DNA of 64,000 nt, taken from JABACD01 sp047639675 (GTDB lineage Bacteria > Planctomycetota > UBA1135 > GCA-002686595). This document shows, piece by piece, positions 1-8,583 of the stretch. The notes under the pieces are model-generated. The model was not told the origin of the DNA, ran no database searches, and saw only the letters and a program-made list of their open reading frames with translations. Both the position numbers and the translations under genes were made by a program. Every line of letters starts with the position of its first letter. Positions within the stretch are counted from its first letter, which is position 1. The stretch lies in contig JBLIOI010000004.1 in assembly GCA_047639675.1 (NCBI GenBank), positions 1-64,000 of the forward strand, written 5' to 3'.

Positions 1-31
1 ACCTCTGGTAAGGCCTCGCCTAACCAGAGGT
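1..31. terminator. Stem-loop at window edge, terminator-like
   Basis: ACCTCTGGT at 1-9 pairs perfectly with ACCAGAGGT at 23-31 around a 13-base loop. No clear T-run follows (CGTTGTGT). It probably ends a gene lying to the left of the window. It also means the sulfatase-fold gene downstream needs its own promoter within about 80 bases. Confidence 0.45.
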
Positions 32-110
32 CGTTGTGTAGAGAAAAGTGACTGACTCCGTATTGCTTGCTTTCGCTGGCCAAAGTTGGCCCACCTATTA
101 CAATTCCCTT

Positions 111-2624
111 ATGACCGACTCGTCGCTTCGTTTGCGCTTCAAGACTCTTCCCAGCGCCCTAGCCATGGGTGGTCTCTGCGGCGTCCTATTGAGCCTGATT
201 CGGCTTAGCTCGATCCTGGTGATGGAGCGATCCATTCGGTCAGAGGCGGAGCGTGAGCTCCTCCAGTGGCAGGTCTTCGGGGCTTTTGGGGAGGAGCTTT
301 TGGGCATGGTATTGCTCGGTGCCCTCGCCGGTTTCTGGATCTGGGCCTGGCTAGGAAGAACCAGGGCTTCGTGGCTGATAGGTACTCTTGGCGCAGCGGG
401 GCTACTTGCTTACCTGACTTTCGAGGACTTGGGGGGGGAGAATTCACAGGCGCTCCTGACCCTGGCGGGCTCGGCCACCGATGGGCCAGGAACCTTCGGG
501 ATGATGGCTCTGCCATTACTCTCAGCGCTCATCTTGACGGGGCTCGTGGCTGTGAGTGCAAGGCGGGAACCGACCATCCCCTTCGGTCGCTCGATCAGCG
601 TGGTATCGATCGGCTTGGTGATCGTTGGCTTGCGAAGCGGCGTTGGGGCCGTCTTGAACAGCGAATCACCTGTGATGCAAACCATCGAGATCACGCGCGA
701 GTTGATCCTTGAGGAGCGCGAGTGGAAGGTTCGCTACCACCACCCCGATGGAGCGCCGACAGCGGGCATCATCACGCCGACAGCAGATCACCGGGCGGAT
801 GGAGGGGAGTTACCCGCGATCATCATGCCGCCACCCTGTGAAATTCAATTCACGGTTAGGGAGGAAGATGGGCCCGTGCGCCTCAGGGTCGTAGCTGGCG
901 CGGATGCTTCGATTGACTCCGGGGACATGCTCAAACGGCGAGAAGCACTACTTGGACAGGAGGGCTTTCGCTTCGTATTCGAGGTCGCGCGGAACGGCAA
1001 GACTGTATTTCAGACTTCAACGCTGGACTACCGCGAGTATCAGAAGGGCAAGTACAAGGAGCACCGAACCTGGCTGCGACCGGATGAGGAGGATGACTTG
1101 AATTTCGAGCCCGGCGACCGCATCACCGTGCGTGTTGGGGTGCGAGGCATCGAGGCATCGAAGCTAATTCAACTCGCGCCCTACCAGGTCGGGTTCGGAG
1201 AGATGACCCTGGAAAAGGTCGTGCGGCGTGACCGCCAGCTGGCGAGAGAGGACGCGCCTTCCATCGTGCTGATTGTCCAGGACACGATGCGAGCCGATCG
1301 CTCCTCGACCTACGGTTACGATAGGCAGACGACGCCCGCTTTGTCGGCACTAGCGGAACGCGGGCTCAGCTACGTCAACGCGCACTCCTCCTCTAGCTGG
1401 ACTTGGCCCTCGACCGCCTCGATCTTGACGGGACTGCTACCGGAGGCGCACGGGGTGACGGACGACTCAACCTGCTATCTGGTCGGCCACAACGAGACCA
1501 TAGCGGAAGCCTTGCAGGCCCGCGGCTACACCACCGGTGCCTTTGCCTGCAATCCGCTCGTAAGCGTCCGGAAGAACTTCAGTCAGGGATTCGAGCACTT
1601 CAGAGAGACGGAGCGCAAGTTCATCAAGACAGATCAGGTCATGGAGGAAGTGAAGAGCTGGTTGCTCGCCAACCGAGGCACGCGCTTCTTCCTGTACTTA
1701 CATCTGGTGGATCCGCATCTGCCCTATGCGCCACACGCTGAGCACGAAGAGCGCTTCGCTACTTCGAAGCCCGCAGACTTCCCTGACATTCAGGAGGTCC
1801 ACCACGAGTACAAGGGGATCGCCCTCCGAGGCGGAGCCTTGGATGAAGAAGGGAATCCGCGGCCGGCAATTTTCCCGGAGGGCCATATCGAGTACCTATC
1901 CGGCATGTACGACGCTTGCGTCGCGACCGGCGACGCCTACTTGGGCGAGTTGGTGGACTACCTTTACGAGCTTGGTTTGAGCGACGATACCCTTGTGGCC
2001 TTCACCAGTGATCACGGCGAGGCCTGGTTGGAACACGGCGGCCTGACGCATGGTCAGTCGATTCATAATGAACTCGTACGTGTTCCGCTAGTCATCGCTG
2101 GCCCAGGCATCCCCGAGAACCAAATTTGCGAGACGCCAGTTTCCAATCGACACTTGGCCGCGACCCTGGCGGGGTTCGGCGGTACAGAGATGTCTTCGGT
2201 TCCGGACCCTATTGATCTTTCGAACCCTACGACCATCGAAGCGCGCCCCGTGTTCTTCGCGACGACCCACGGCACCTGGAACTACCGTGGTGGACGCCAA
2301 CCGCTATACGGTGTTCGCGACGGTCGCTGGGTCCTGCACTACGCACCCCTGGGTTCGGACTATGGTGTTGAGCTCGAGGATGCTCCTGTCGGTGGTCAGT
2401 ATCGACTCTACGATGTGCTGGAGGATCCGCTTGAGACGCGCGACCTGTCGGCCGAGAACCGCGAACTCGCCGAGCGGCTCAAGACCCTTGTGCTCGACAA
2501 CTTGGCGAATCAGATCGAGCAGAAGGGCGGGCGCATCAGCATTGGCGGAGGCTCCGCCACTACGGAGTTACTCGATGCGATCGGCTATAACGTGGGCAAG
2601 ATTGTGGAGGAGGACGAGGAGTGA
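111..2624 (+). CDS. Membrane-anchored sulfatase/alkaline-phosphatase superfamily protein with a Thr nucleophile
   Basis: An 837-residue protein. The first ~200 residues contain about five hydrophobic segments. A periplasmic-type region follows, then a sulfatase-fold domain from about residue 380. The metal-site motif is VQDTMRAD near the domain start, and a second metal motif SDHGE with a later THGQS is present. The usual CxPSR active-site sequence reads TWPSTASILTG, with Thr431 at the nucleophile position. Cys or Ser that could mature to formylglycine is therefore absent. Thr nucleophiles are known in the phospho(glycerol/ethanolamine) transferase branch (LtaS, EptA), so an envelope phospho-transferase or hydrolase is as likely as a sulfatase. 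ATG at 111 is preferred because RLRFK precedes the first membrane segment and it leaves room for a promoter after the upstream hairpin. An in-frame GTG at 48 is the alternative. It is convergent with dnaE, with 28 bases between the stops. Confidence 0.8.
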   Translation: MTDSSLRLRFKTLPSALAMGGLCGVLLSLIRLSSILVMERSIRSEAERELLQWQVFGAFGEELLGMVLLGALAGFWIWAWLGRTRASWLIGTLGAAGLLAYLTFEDLGGENSQALLTLAGSATDGPGTFGMMALPLLSALILTGLVAVSARREPTIPFGRSISVVSIGLVIVGLRSGVGAVLNSESPVMQTIEITRELILEEREWKVRYHHPDGAPTAGIITPTADHRADGGELPAIIMPPPCEIQFTVREEDGPVRLRVVAGADASIDSGDMLKRREALLGQEGFRFVFEVARNGKTVFQTSTLDYREYQKGKYKEHRTWLRPDEEDDLNFEPGDRITVRVGVRGIEASKLIQLAPYQVGFGEMTLEKVVRRDRQLAREDAPSIVLIVQDTMRADRSSTYGYDRQTTPALSALAERGLSYVNAHSSSSWTWPSTASILTGLLPEAHGVTDDSTCYLVGHNETIAEALQARGYTTGAFACNPLVSVRKNFSQGFEHFRETERKFIKTDQVMEEVKSWLLANRGTRFFLYLHLVDPHLPYAPHAEHEERFATSKPADFPDIQEVHHEYKGIALRGGALDEEGNPRPAIFPEGHIEYLSGMYDACVATGDAYLGELVDYLYELGLSDDTLVAFTSDHGEAWLEHGGLTHGQSIHNELVRVPLVIAGPGIPENQICETPVSNRHLAATLAGFGGTEMSSVPDPIDLSNPTTIEARPVFFATTHGTWNYRGGRQPLYGVRDGRWVLHYAPLGSDYGVELEDAPVGGQYRLYDVLEDPLETRDLSAENRELAERLKTLVLDNLANQIEQKGGRISIGGGSATTELLDAIGYNVGKIVEEDEE

Positions 2625-2652
2625 GCGCTTTCCGCATCGGTGGGCAGGACTG

Positions 2653-5600
2653 CTAAACCCGCGCCATGTGCACGCGGCCATTGCCCAAGATGCGATCGAC
2701 CTCGGTCGCTAGTTCATTGGTAATCGACACCATGAACTCGTTGCCCGCTCGCACGCGGCGGCTGGTGCCGTCGGTGCCGGTGATTTGGAAGTAGAGCGGC
2801 TGTTTGCCCTTGTGGCGTTCGAGCATCTCTTGCAAATCGCCCATCAAGCCCTTGTCTTCCGGCTCGAGGTTGATCAATAGGCCGCCTTGGAAGCGCGCGA
2901 GGGCTTCTTCGAGGGTCATGACTTCGTCGAGGATCATGGCGGGCTCTTCAGAGTCCGCTTCGACCTTACCGCGGATGACGGCGACGGCGCCTTCCGCCAG
3001 GCTATCTTTGATTTCGGCGTAGGTCTTGGGGAAGCAGGTCACGTTGACATGACCGTTGAGGTCTTCGAGGCGGAAGCGGGCCATCTTTTGGCCAGCCATG
3101 CGGCCGGACTTCACGATGGCTTCGGAGAGGCCCATGATCATGCCCGCCAAGGAGACGTTGCTGGCGCCGCCCATGCCTGCCAATCGATCGGTGCCGCAGC
3201 TGGAGAGCATCGAGATCAGTCCTGCGCGCTCTTCGAGCGGGTGACCGCTGAGGTAGAAGCCCAGGACTTCAAACTCGGCTTTGAGCGTGTCGGCCTTGTC
3301 GAAGGCTTTGCGTTCGTCGATACCGTCGCTGACCTTCTCGGCCGAGGCAGGGGCCGGGCCAGCCCCAAAGAGGTTAGCTTGGCCGGCCTTACGGTCCTTG
3401 GCGGCGCGATTGCCGTCGGCGAAGGCAGACTCGATGCCAGCGAGCACGGCGCCACGGTTGTGGCCCCCGGAATCGAAGGTGCCTGCTTTGACTAGACCTT
3501 CCATCGCGCCCTTGCCGATGTCGGCGGGCGTGACTTCTTGGCAGAGCTCGTGGAGCGTGCTGCGTTTGCCATCATTCAGCAGTTTGTCGCGGCCGACCAG
3601 TAGAGCTTCGATCGCCTTTTGCCCGGTGCCCTTGATGGCGCCAAGTCCGAAGCGAATCGACTCGCCCTCGACTTCGAATTCCCAGTTCGACTTTTCGATG
3701 TCGGGCAAGCGCACCTCGATGCCAGAGTTGCGCGCGTCGTCGAGCAGCTCCTTGACCTTGTCGGAGTCGCCCATCTCGCAGGATAGGTTGCCGGCCAGGA
3801 AGCAGGAGCGGAAGTGAGCCTTGAGGTAGGCGGTTTGGTAGGTGACGAGGGCATAGGCCGTCGAGTGCGACTTGTTGAAGCCGTAGCCACCGAACTTGAT
3901 GATATTGTCCCACGTGTCCTTGGCCACGCCCGGGTCGCAACCGTTCTTGACGGCGCCTTCGAGGAATTGGGCGGAGAACGCCTGCATGATCTCGGGCTTC
4001 TTCTTGCCCATTGCCTTGCGCAAATTGTCTGCTTCGTTCAGCGAGAAGTTGGCCAGGGTGCTGGACATCAGCATGACCTGTTCTTGGTAGACGATGCAGC
4101 CGTAAGTTTCACGCAGGAGATCTTCGAGAGACTCGTGCGGGTAGACGACTTCCTCTTCCCCGTGCTTGCGAGCCACGAACATGTCGACCATGCCTGACTC
4201 AAGCGGGCCCGGTCGGTAGAGTGCCAAGATAGCAATCACATCCTCAAAACAGTCGGGCTTGAGGCGCGCGATCAACTTGCGCATGCCTTCCGATTCGAGT
4301 TGGAAGATACCTTGGGTTTCGCCGCTCATCAGAAGCTCAAAGGTCTTCTTATCGTCGAGCGGAATGTTGTCGAGGTCCGGCGCTTCCATGCCTTGTTTGC
4401 GGATGTTCTCCAATCCGCGCGAAAGAATGGTGAGCGTGCGCAAACCCAGATAGTCCATCTTAAGCAGCCCGAGCTCCTCGAGCTGCGGCGCGGGCCACTG
4501 GGTCACAATGTCATCGCCGTTCAGCGCCAGGGGCGTGTAGGTGTGGATCGGCTTGTCAGCGATCACGACACCCGCCGCGTGGGTCGACATGTGCCGTGCA
4601 AGGCCTTCAAGAGGCAAGCAGAGCTTGAATAGCTCTTTTAGCTCATCGCGTTCTTGGAAGGCTTGCAGGTCCGGATCAATCTGCAGTGACTTAGCCAAGG
4701 TGGGAGCGCCAGGGCCCTGGGGGATCTTCTTGGCGATCATGTCGACATCCTTAAGCGGGATCTCGAGCACGCGCCCAACGTCGCGTACCACCGTGCGCGA
4801 AGCCATCGTTCCAAAGGTCGCGATCTGCGCCACATTCTCCGAGCCGTATCTGACCCGCGTGTACTCCATCACGCGTTCACGACCTTCTTTGCAGAAGTCG
4901 ATGTCGATGTCGGGCATCGACACACGCGCGCTGTTCAGAAAGCGCTCAAAGATCAGCCCGTACTTGAGCGGGCAAACCAAGGTGATGTCGAGCAGGTAAG
5001 CCACCATCGAGCCCGCCGCCGAACCGCGTCCCGGGCCAACGGGAATACCGTTGTTGCGTGCCCAGAGGATCAGGTCCCAAACAATCAAGAAGTAGGAGAC
5101 GAAGCCCAGCTCTTTGATGACTCGCTTTTCGTATTCGAGCCTGTCGCGTGCAATCTGATTGGACGGGCCATACTTGCGCATCAAGCCCTCTTCGAGCAAG
5201 CGCACGAAGATGACGTCCTGTTCCTCGCCCGTATCTGCAGTGAAAATCGGCAGGTGATACTTGCCGAACTCAATTTCCACGTGAGTTTGGTCGGCCACAT
5301 CCATGGTGGCTTTGACGGCTTCCGGCATATCGCTAAATAGCTCGCCCATCTCCGCACGGGTGCGGAAGAAGAGATCTTGCGTGTCGAAGCGGAAGCGCTT
5401 TTCGTCGGCCTTCTTGGCGCCAGTGTTGATGCAGAGGAGCACATCTTGCGCCTCGCAATCCTCGTGGCGGAGGTAGTGGATGTCGTTGGTCGCGATCAGC
5501 GGAATGCCTGTCCGCTGGTGCAAACGATGCATGGAGAGATTGGCGCTATTCTGATCGTCGATGCCGTTGCGCTGCAATTCTAGCCAGAAATGCTCCGGAC

Positions 5601-6108
5601 CAAAGAGGTCGCGCAGCTCCATGGCGCGCGCTTCCGCTTCGGCCTCCTTGCCGCGCAGGAACATCTGGTTGAGCTCGCCCGCCAAGCAGCCCGAGAGGCA
5701 GTTCAATCCTTCCGCGTGTTCCGCTAGCAATTCGCGGTCGATGCGCGGACGGAAGTGCATGCCTTCGAGGTAGGCCTTCGTCGCGAGCTGCATCAAGTTG
5801 CGATAACCGGTTTCGTTCCGCGCCAGCAAGGTCAGGTGGTTGTAACCGTTGCCGTTCTTTTTGCTGTGCGGTTCAAAGCGCGACTTCTGGGCGATGTAGA
5901 CCTCGCAGCCAATGACCGGGGTGATGTTGCGCGCGGTTGCTTTTTGATAAAGCTCGATGGCGCCGAACATGTTGCCGTGGTCCGTCAACGCCAAGGCCGG
6001 TTGGCCGTCCTCGACGCAGGCGTCGAGCAGGTCCGTAATGCGGTTGGCACCGTCGAGTAGACTGTACTCGGAGTGGACGTGCAGGTGGACGAAATCCGGA
6101 GTGCTCAT
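2653..6108 (-). CDS. dnaE: DNA polymerase III alpha subunit
   Basis: At 1151 residues this is normal DnaE length. It is the replicative polymerase catalytic subunit. The N-terminal PHP domain starts with HLHVHSEYS and carries TDHGN, GCEVY and NDIHYL. The polymerase core has GPGRGSAAGS and the catalytic PDIDIDF motif near residue 398. Further on are the helix-hairpin-helix and OB-fold regions (FRLEDLNGHVNVTCFP) and a short C-terminal part. The PHP metal ligands look intact, unlike in enterobacterial DnaE, so intrinsic proofreading is possible. It lies 58 bases downstream of the carbamoyltransferase gene on the same strand and may share its transcript. dnaX, another subunit of the same holoenzyme, is 2.5 kb away. 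The start ATG at 6108 is unambiguous because HLHVHSEYS lies only eight residues in. Confidence 0.97.
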   Translation of the reverse strand: MSTPDFVHLHVHSEYSLLDGANRITDLLDACVEDGQPALALTDHGNMFGAIELYQKATARNITPVIGCEVYIAQKSRFEPHSKKNGNGYNHLTLLARNETGYRNLMQLATKAYLEGMHFRPRIDRELLAEHAEGLNCLSGCLAGELNQMFLRGKEAEAEARAMELRDLFGPEHFWLELQRNGIDDQNSANLSMHRLHQRTGIPLIATNDIHYLRHEDCEAQDVLLCINTGAKKADEKRFRFDTQDLFFRTRAEMGELFSDMPEAVKATMDVADQTHVEIEFGKYHLPIFTADTGEEQDVIFVRLLEEGLMRKYGPSNQIARDRLEYEKRVIKELGFVSYFLIVWDLILWARNNGIPVGPGRGSAAGSMVAYLLDITLVCPLKYGLIFERFLNSARVSMPDIDIDFCKEGRERVMEYTRVRYGSENVAQIATFGTMASRTVVRDVGRVLEIPLKDVDMIAKKIPQGPGAPTLAKSLQIDPDLQAFQERDELKELFKLCLPLEGLARHMSTHAAGVVIADKPIHTYTPLALNGDDIVTQWPAPQLEELGLLKMDYLGLRTLTILSRGLENIRKQGMEAPDLDNIPLDDKKTFELLMSGETQGIFQLESEGMRKLIARLKPDCFEDVIAILALYRPGPLESGMVDMFVARKHGEEEVVYPHESLEDLLRETYGCIVYQEQVMLMSSTLANFSLNEADNLRKAMGKKKPEIMQAFSAQFLEGAVKNGCDPGVAKDTWDNIIKFGGYGFNKSHSTAYALVTYQTAYLKAHFRSCFLAGNLSCEMGDSDKVKELLDDARNSGIEVRLPDIEKSNWEFEVEGESIRFGLGAIKGTGQKAIEALLVGRDKLLNDGKRSTLHELCQEVTPADIGKGAMEGLVKAGTFDSGGHNRGAVLAGIESAFADGNRAAKDRKAGQANLFGAGPAPASAEKVSDGIDERKAFDKADTLKAEFEVLGFYLSGHPLEERAGLISMLSSCGTDRLAGMGGASNVSLAGMIMGLSEAIVKSGRMAGQKMARFRLEDLNGHVNVTCFPKTYAEIKDSLAEGAVAVIRGKVEADSEEPAMILDEVMTLEEALARFQGGLLINLEPEDKGLMGDLQEMLERHKGKQPLYFQITGTDGTSRRVRAGNEFMVSITNELATEVDRILGNGRVHMARV

Positions 6109-6166
6109 GACAGTGTGTGCGGCGCAGAAGTGCGGTGGGGGAGGCGAAGGAAAGCTCTGAGACTGT

Positions 6167-7180
6167 TTAGCTCAATAGCTTCATTAGCAGCGCTTTCTGC
6201 GAATGTAGCCTGTTTTCGGCCTGTTCGTAGATCAAGCTGCGCTCGCCATCGAGCACTGCATCGGGCACCTCCAAGTTGCGCCGCACGGGCATAGCGTGCA
6301 TCAACTTGGCGTTGCTTCCTAGCTTCAATAGACTTTCGTCTACGGTCCAATCCTGAGTACGCGCGCGATGGCTGGCGGCGAGCGTCGGGTTTCCGTAGTC
6401 CGAGATTGAACTCCACGAGCGGGCGTACACGATGTGCGAACCAGCTGTGGCTTCCTTCTGATCTTGTGTTGTGTTGAGTGCGCGCCCCTTGGTCGAGGCT
6501 AAATCTGAGGCGACCGACATCACTTCTTCGTCGAGGGCGTAGCCCGTCGGGTGCGTGATGTTGACGTTCATGCCCTGACGCAAGGCAGCCATGATTAGCG
6601 AGTGCACCACCGCGGGGCTGGCGCTCGAAGGGGAGTGAGTCCAGCTCACGGTGAGTTGCTTGCCATCGAGTTCGCCCAAGCTCTCGCGCATCGTCATTAT
6701 GTCGGCGAGGGCTTGAAGCGGGTGCCACAGAGCGCTTTCCATGTTGATCACAGGAACCTGTGCGTGTTCGGCCCAGGCACAGATGCTCTCGTCGCGGCGG
6801 TCTTCGGCCCAAGAGGTCCCCGCCAGAGCGGGCCGGATGGCGAGAACATCGAGGTAGCGCGACAAGACTGCGGCGGCATCCTTAATGTGTTCCGGCGCGC
6901 GGCCGTCCATCACCGAACCCTCGCGCGCCTCCAATTCCCAAAAGTCCGAAGCGGCGTTCAGGTTGATGCTATGACCGCCGAGCTGCTGGACTGCGGCCTC
7001 GAAGGATGTTCGGGTGCGCAGCGAGCCCCGGAAGAACAACAGGCCCGCGCTTCGGCCGGCTAGGCTGGGAGCGGAGCTGGCGCGCTTCAAATCGCTCGAT
7101 AGGTCCAAAATCGCACCTAGGGCGGTATCGGAGATGTCTTGGAGGGAAACGAGGTGCTGGATTGTGTTGGGCGCTGACAT
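6167..7180 (-). CDS. Ornithine-family carbamoyltransferase, probably N-acetyl- or N-succinyl-ornithine type
   Basis: A 337-residue protein that transfers the carbamoyl group from carbamoyl phosphate to an ornithine-type amine for arginine synthesis. The carbamoyl-phosphate loop reads FRGSLRTRTSFE. The SLRTR/SMRTR form is characteristic of acetyl/succinyl-ornithine enzymes rather than the STRTR of classical OTCase and ATCase. Other family motifs are HPLQALAD and MPVRRN, the latter resembling the LPLRRN of acetylornithine carbamoyltransferases in place of the HCLP of OTCase. The substrate is therefore inferred, not proven. A separate aspartate carbamoyltransferase is encoded at 31128-32480. No other arginine gene is adjacent. 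It is transcribed toward dnaE and away from the tRNA cluster. Confidence 0.82.
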   Translation of the reverse strand: MSAPNTIQHLVSLQDISDTALGAILDLSSDLKRASSAPSLAGRSAGLLFFRGSLRTRTSFEAAVQQLGGHSINLNAASDFWELEAREGSVMDGRAPEHIKDAAAVLSRYLDVLAIRPALAGTSWAEDRRDESICAWAEHAQVPVINMESALWHPLQALADIMTMRESLGELDGKQLTVSWTHSPSSASPAVVHSLIMAALRQGMNVNITHPTGYALDEEVMSVASDLASTKGRALNTTQDQKEATAGSHIVYARSWSSISDYGNPTLAASHRARTQDWTVDESLLKLGSNAKLMHAMPVRRNLEVPDAVLDGERSLIYEQAENRLHSQKALLMKLLS

Positions 7181-7353
7181 TCGACCAGCCTACTTTATGG
7201 AGAGCGTCATTTCAGCTGCGGCGCGCCGCTCTTGTGTTCGTGAGTCGCTGGATCCCCATGGGAGTAGGGGGGGCTTGTGAAACTAGCGTGAAACTCCCGG
7301 TGAGGGGCGCTTGACACACCCCATCCACGGGGCTACAACCTCCCCCCTCAAAG

Positions 7354-7430
7354 GCACCCGTGGCTCAACTGGATAGAGCACCTGACTACGGATCAGGAGG
7401 TTACAGGTTCGAATCCTGTCGGGTGTACCA
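7354..7430 (+). tRNA. tRNA-Arg (ACG)
   Basis: Complete cloverleaf of 77 bases including an encoded CCA. The acceptor stem GCACCCG/CGGGTGT has a G1-U72 wobble. The anticodon arm CCTGA-CTACGGA-TCAGG gives anticodon ACG, and the T-arm contains GGTTCGAATCC. In bacteria A34 of this tRNA is the substrate of TadA, which is encoded immediately downstream. Confidence 0.95.
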
Positions 7431-7570
7431 CTTTCAATGCGGGGTGTGACTGGCCGAGATCTGGGGCGCAGCGACGAGCCAGGAGGCACGTCAGGAAGCC
7501 CTGTAAAGAACTCTGCGGTGTCCGCGCCCGGCTCCGCTCTCTGAGTTTCAAGATTCCGCACCCAAATCCT

Positions 7571-8041
7571 GTGCAAGGTTCCGATCCGGACGATCTGCGT
7601 TTCATGCGCCTCGCCTTCGAAGAGGCTAGAGCTGCAGGGGATCTCGACGAGGTTCCTATCGGCGCGATCATCGTTCTCGACGGTGAAATCATTGGCCGTG
7701 GTCACAACCAGACTCGCACGCTGATCGATCCAACCGCTCACGCAGAAATCCTCGCCATTCGGCACGCGGCACAAACCATGGGCGTTCAACGGTTAGTGGG
7801 GGCCACGTGCTATTCGACCTTGGAGCCTTGCTTTATGTGCGCAGGTGCACTTTCCCATGCGCGCATGGGCAGAGTGGTTTGGGCAACGCGGGATCCTAAG
7901 TTTGGAGGATGCGCCTCATTGGGCGCTGTGCTTTCGGACGAACGACTCAACCATCAAGCAACAATCACCGAAGGAGTGCTAGCCGATGAATCGGCGGAAC
8001 TCCTCCGGACGTTCTTTAAAAGTAAGCGAGGCGGGGCCTAA
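7571..8041 (+). CDS. tadA: tRNA-specific adenosine deaminase
   Basis: A 156-residue cytidine-deaminase-fold enzyme that converts A34 to inosine in tRNA-Arg(ACG). The zinc and catalytic residues are in HAE (His57, Glu59) and PCFMC (Cys87, Cys90). VPIGAIIV and GRGHNQ at the N-terminus are typical of TadA. The start is a GTG. It lies 140 bases after tRNA-Arg(ACG) and before two tRNA-Ser genes, the SRP RNA and dnaX, a gene order also known from Bacillus. A generic cytosine or guanine deaminase is less likely because TadA-type spacing and context both agree. Confidence 0.95.
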   Translation: MQGSDPDDLRFMRLAFEEARAAGDLDEVPIGAIIVLDGEIIGRGHNQTRTLIDPTAHAEILAIRHAAQTMGVQRLVGATCYSTLEPCFMCAGALSHARMGRVVWATRDPKFGGCASLGAVLSDERLNHQATITEGVLADESAELLRTFFKSKRGGA

Positions 8042-8090
8042 ACGGTCCGCCGGGAGCTCATGTGGCACGCTTTCCGCGCGCGGCATGCGC

Positions 8091-8180
8091 GGAGAGGTGC
8101 CAGAGCGGCTGAATGGACTGGTTTCGAAAACCAGCGTGTAGGCAACTGCACCGGGGGTTCAAATCCCCCCCTCTCCGCCA
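8091..8180 (+). tRNA. tRNA-Ser (CGA)
   Basis: 90-base class II tRNA with encoded CCA. GGAGAGG pairs with CCTCTCC in the acceptor stem. The anticodon arm CTGGT-TTCGAAA-ACCAG gives CGA, reading UCG. A long variable arm is followed by the T-arm GGGGGTTCAAATCCCCC. Confidence 0.95.
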
Positions 8181-8226
8181 TTTTCCCGACGTGGTTGCAT
8201 AAGACCCGTCCTCGGTTTCAAGATCA

Positions 8227-8316
8227 GGAGAGGTGTCCGAGTGGCTTAAGGAGCACGCTTGGAAAGCGTGTGTGTCAGCAATGGTACCGAGGGTTCAAAT
8301 CCCTCCCTCTCCGCCA
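8227..8316 (+). tRNA. tRNA-Ser (GGA)
   Basis: 90-base class II tRNA with encoded CCA. The acceptor stem GGAGAGG/CCTCTCC is identical to that of the previous tRNA-Ser. The anticodon arm CACGC-TTGGAAA-GCGTG gives GGA, reading UCC and UCU. Its similarity to the upstream copy suggests tandem duplication with anticodon divergence. Confidence 0.95.
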
Positions 8317-8395
8317 CCTACCGACGAAACTCTTCGCGCTCTAATGCGCGAGGAGCTCGTTGGACCTCTCCACCGCATTTATTGCTGGCTGGAGG

Positions 8396-8539
8396 GGCAA
8401 GCAGCAGCGAGCCCGGCGATGGGTTCGGTCTCTTGCGATGGATCGAGTTTGAACCGGGTCAGGCCGGGAACGGAGCAGCCCTAAGGACATCGATTTATGC
8501 GCGGGATGCCCGAACCCTTCGGCGGGCTCGCGTTTTGCC
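8396..8539 (+). ncRNA. ffs: Signal recognition particle RNA (4.5S-like)
   Basis: The conserved SRP helix 8 lies at about 8456-8481. It contains GTCAGG, a GGAA tetraloop closed by CG/CG, and GGAGCAGCC, as in bacterial 4.5S RNA. Flanking sequences make one long hairpin: GGGTTCGG at 8421-8428 with CCGAACCC at 8510-8517, GCGAGCCCG at 8407-8415 with CGGGCTCGC at 8523-8531, and GGCAA at 8396-8400 with TTGCC at 8535-8539. The ends are estimated from pairing. The position between tRNA-Ser and dnaX matches SRP RNA placement in other bacteria. I see no clear Alu domain, so it is probably the short type. Confidence 0.85.
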
Positions 8540-8583
8540 GGGTCTCGTTATGGGAGCGCCCAAGTTCGCGCTAAACTGAACCC

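Noticed and set aside
8058..8075. TGGCACG near 8062 as a possible sigma-54 -24 element
   Set aside because: The -12 position reads CCGC rather than TTGC, and the downstream gene is a tRNA, so the match is probably chance.
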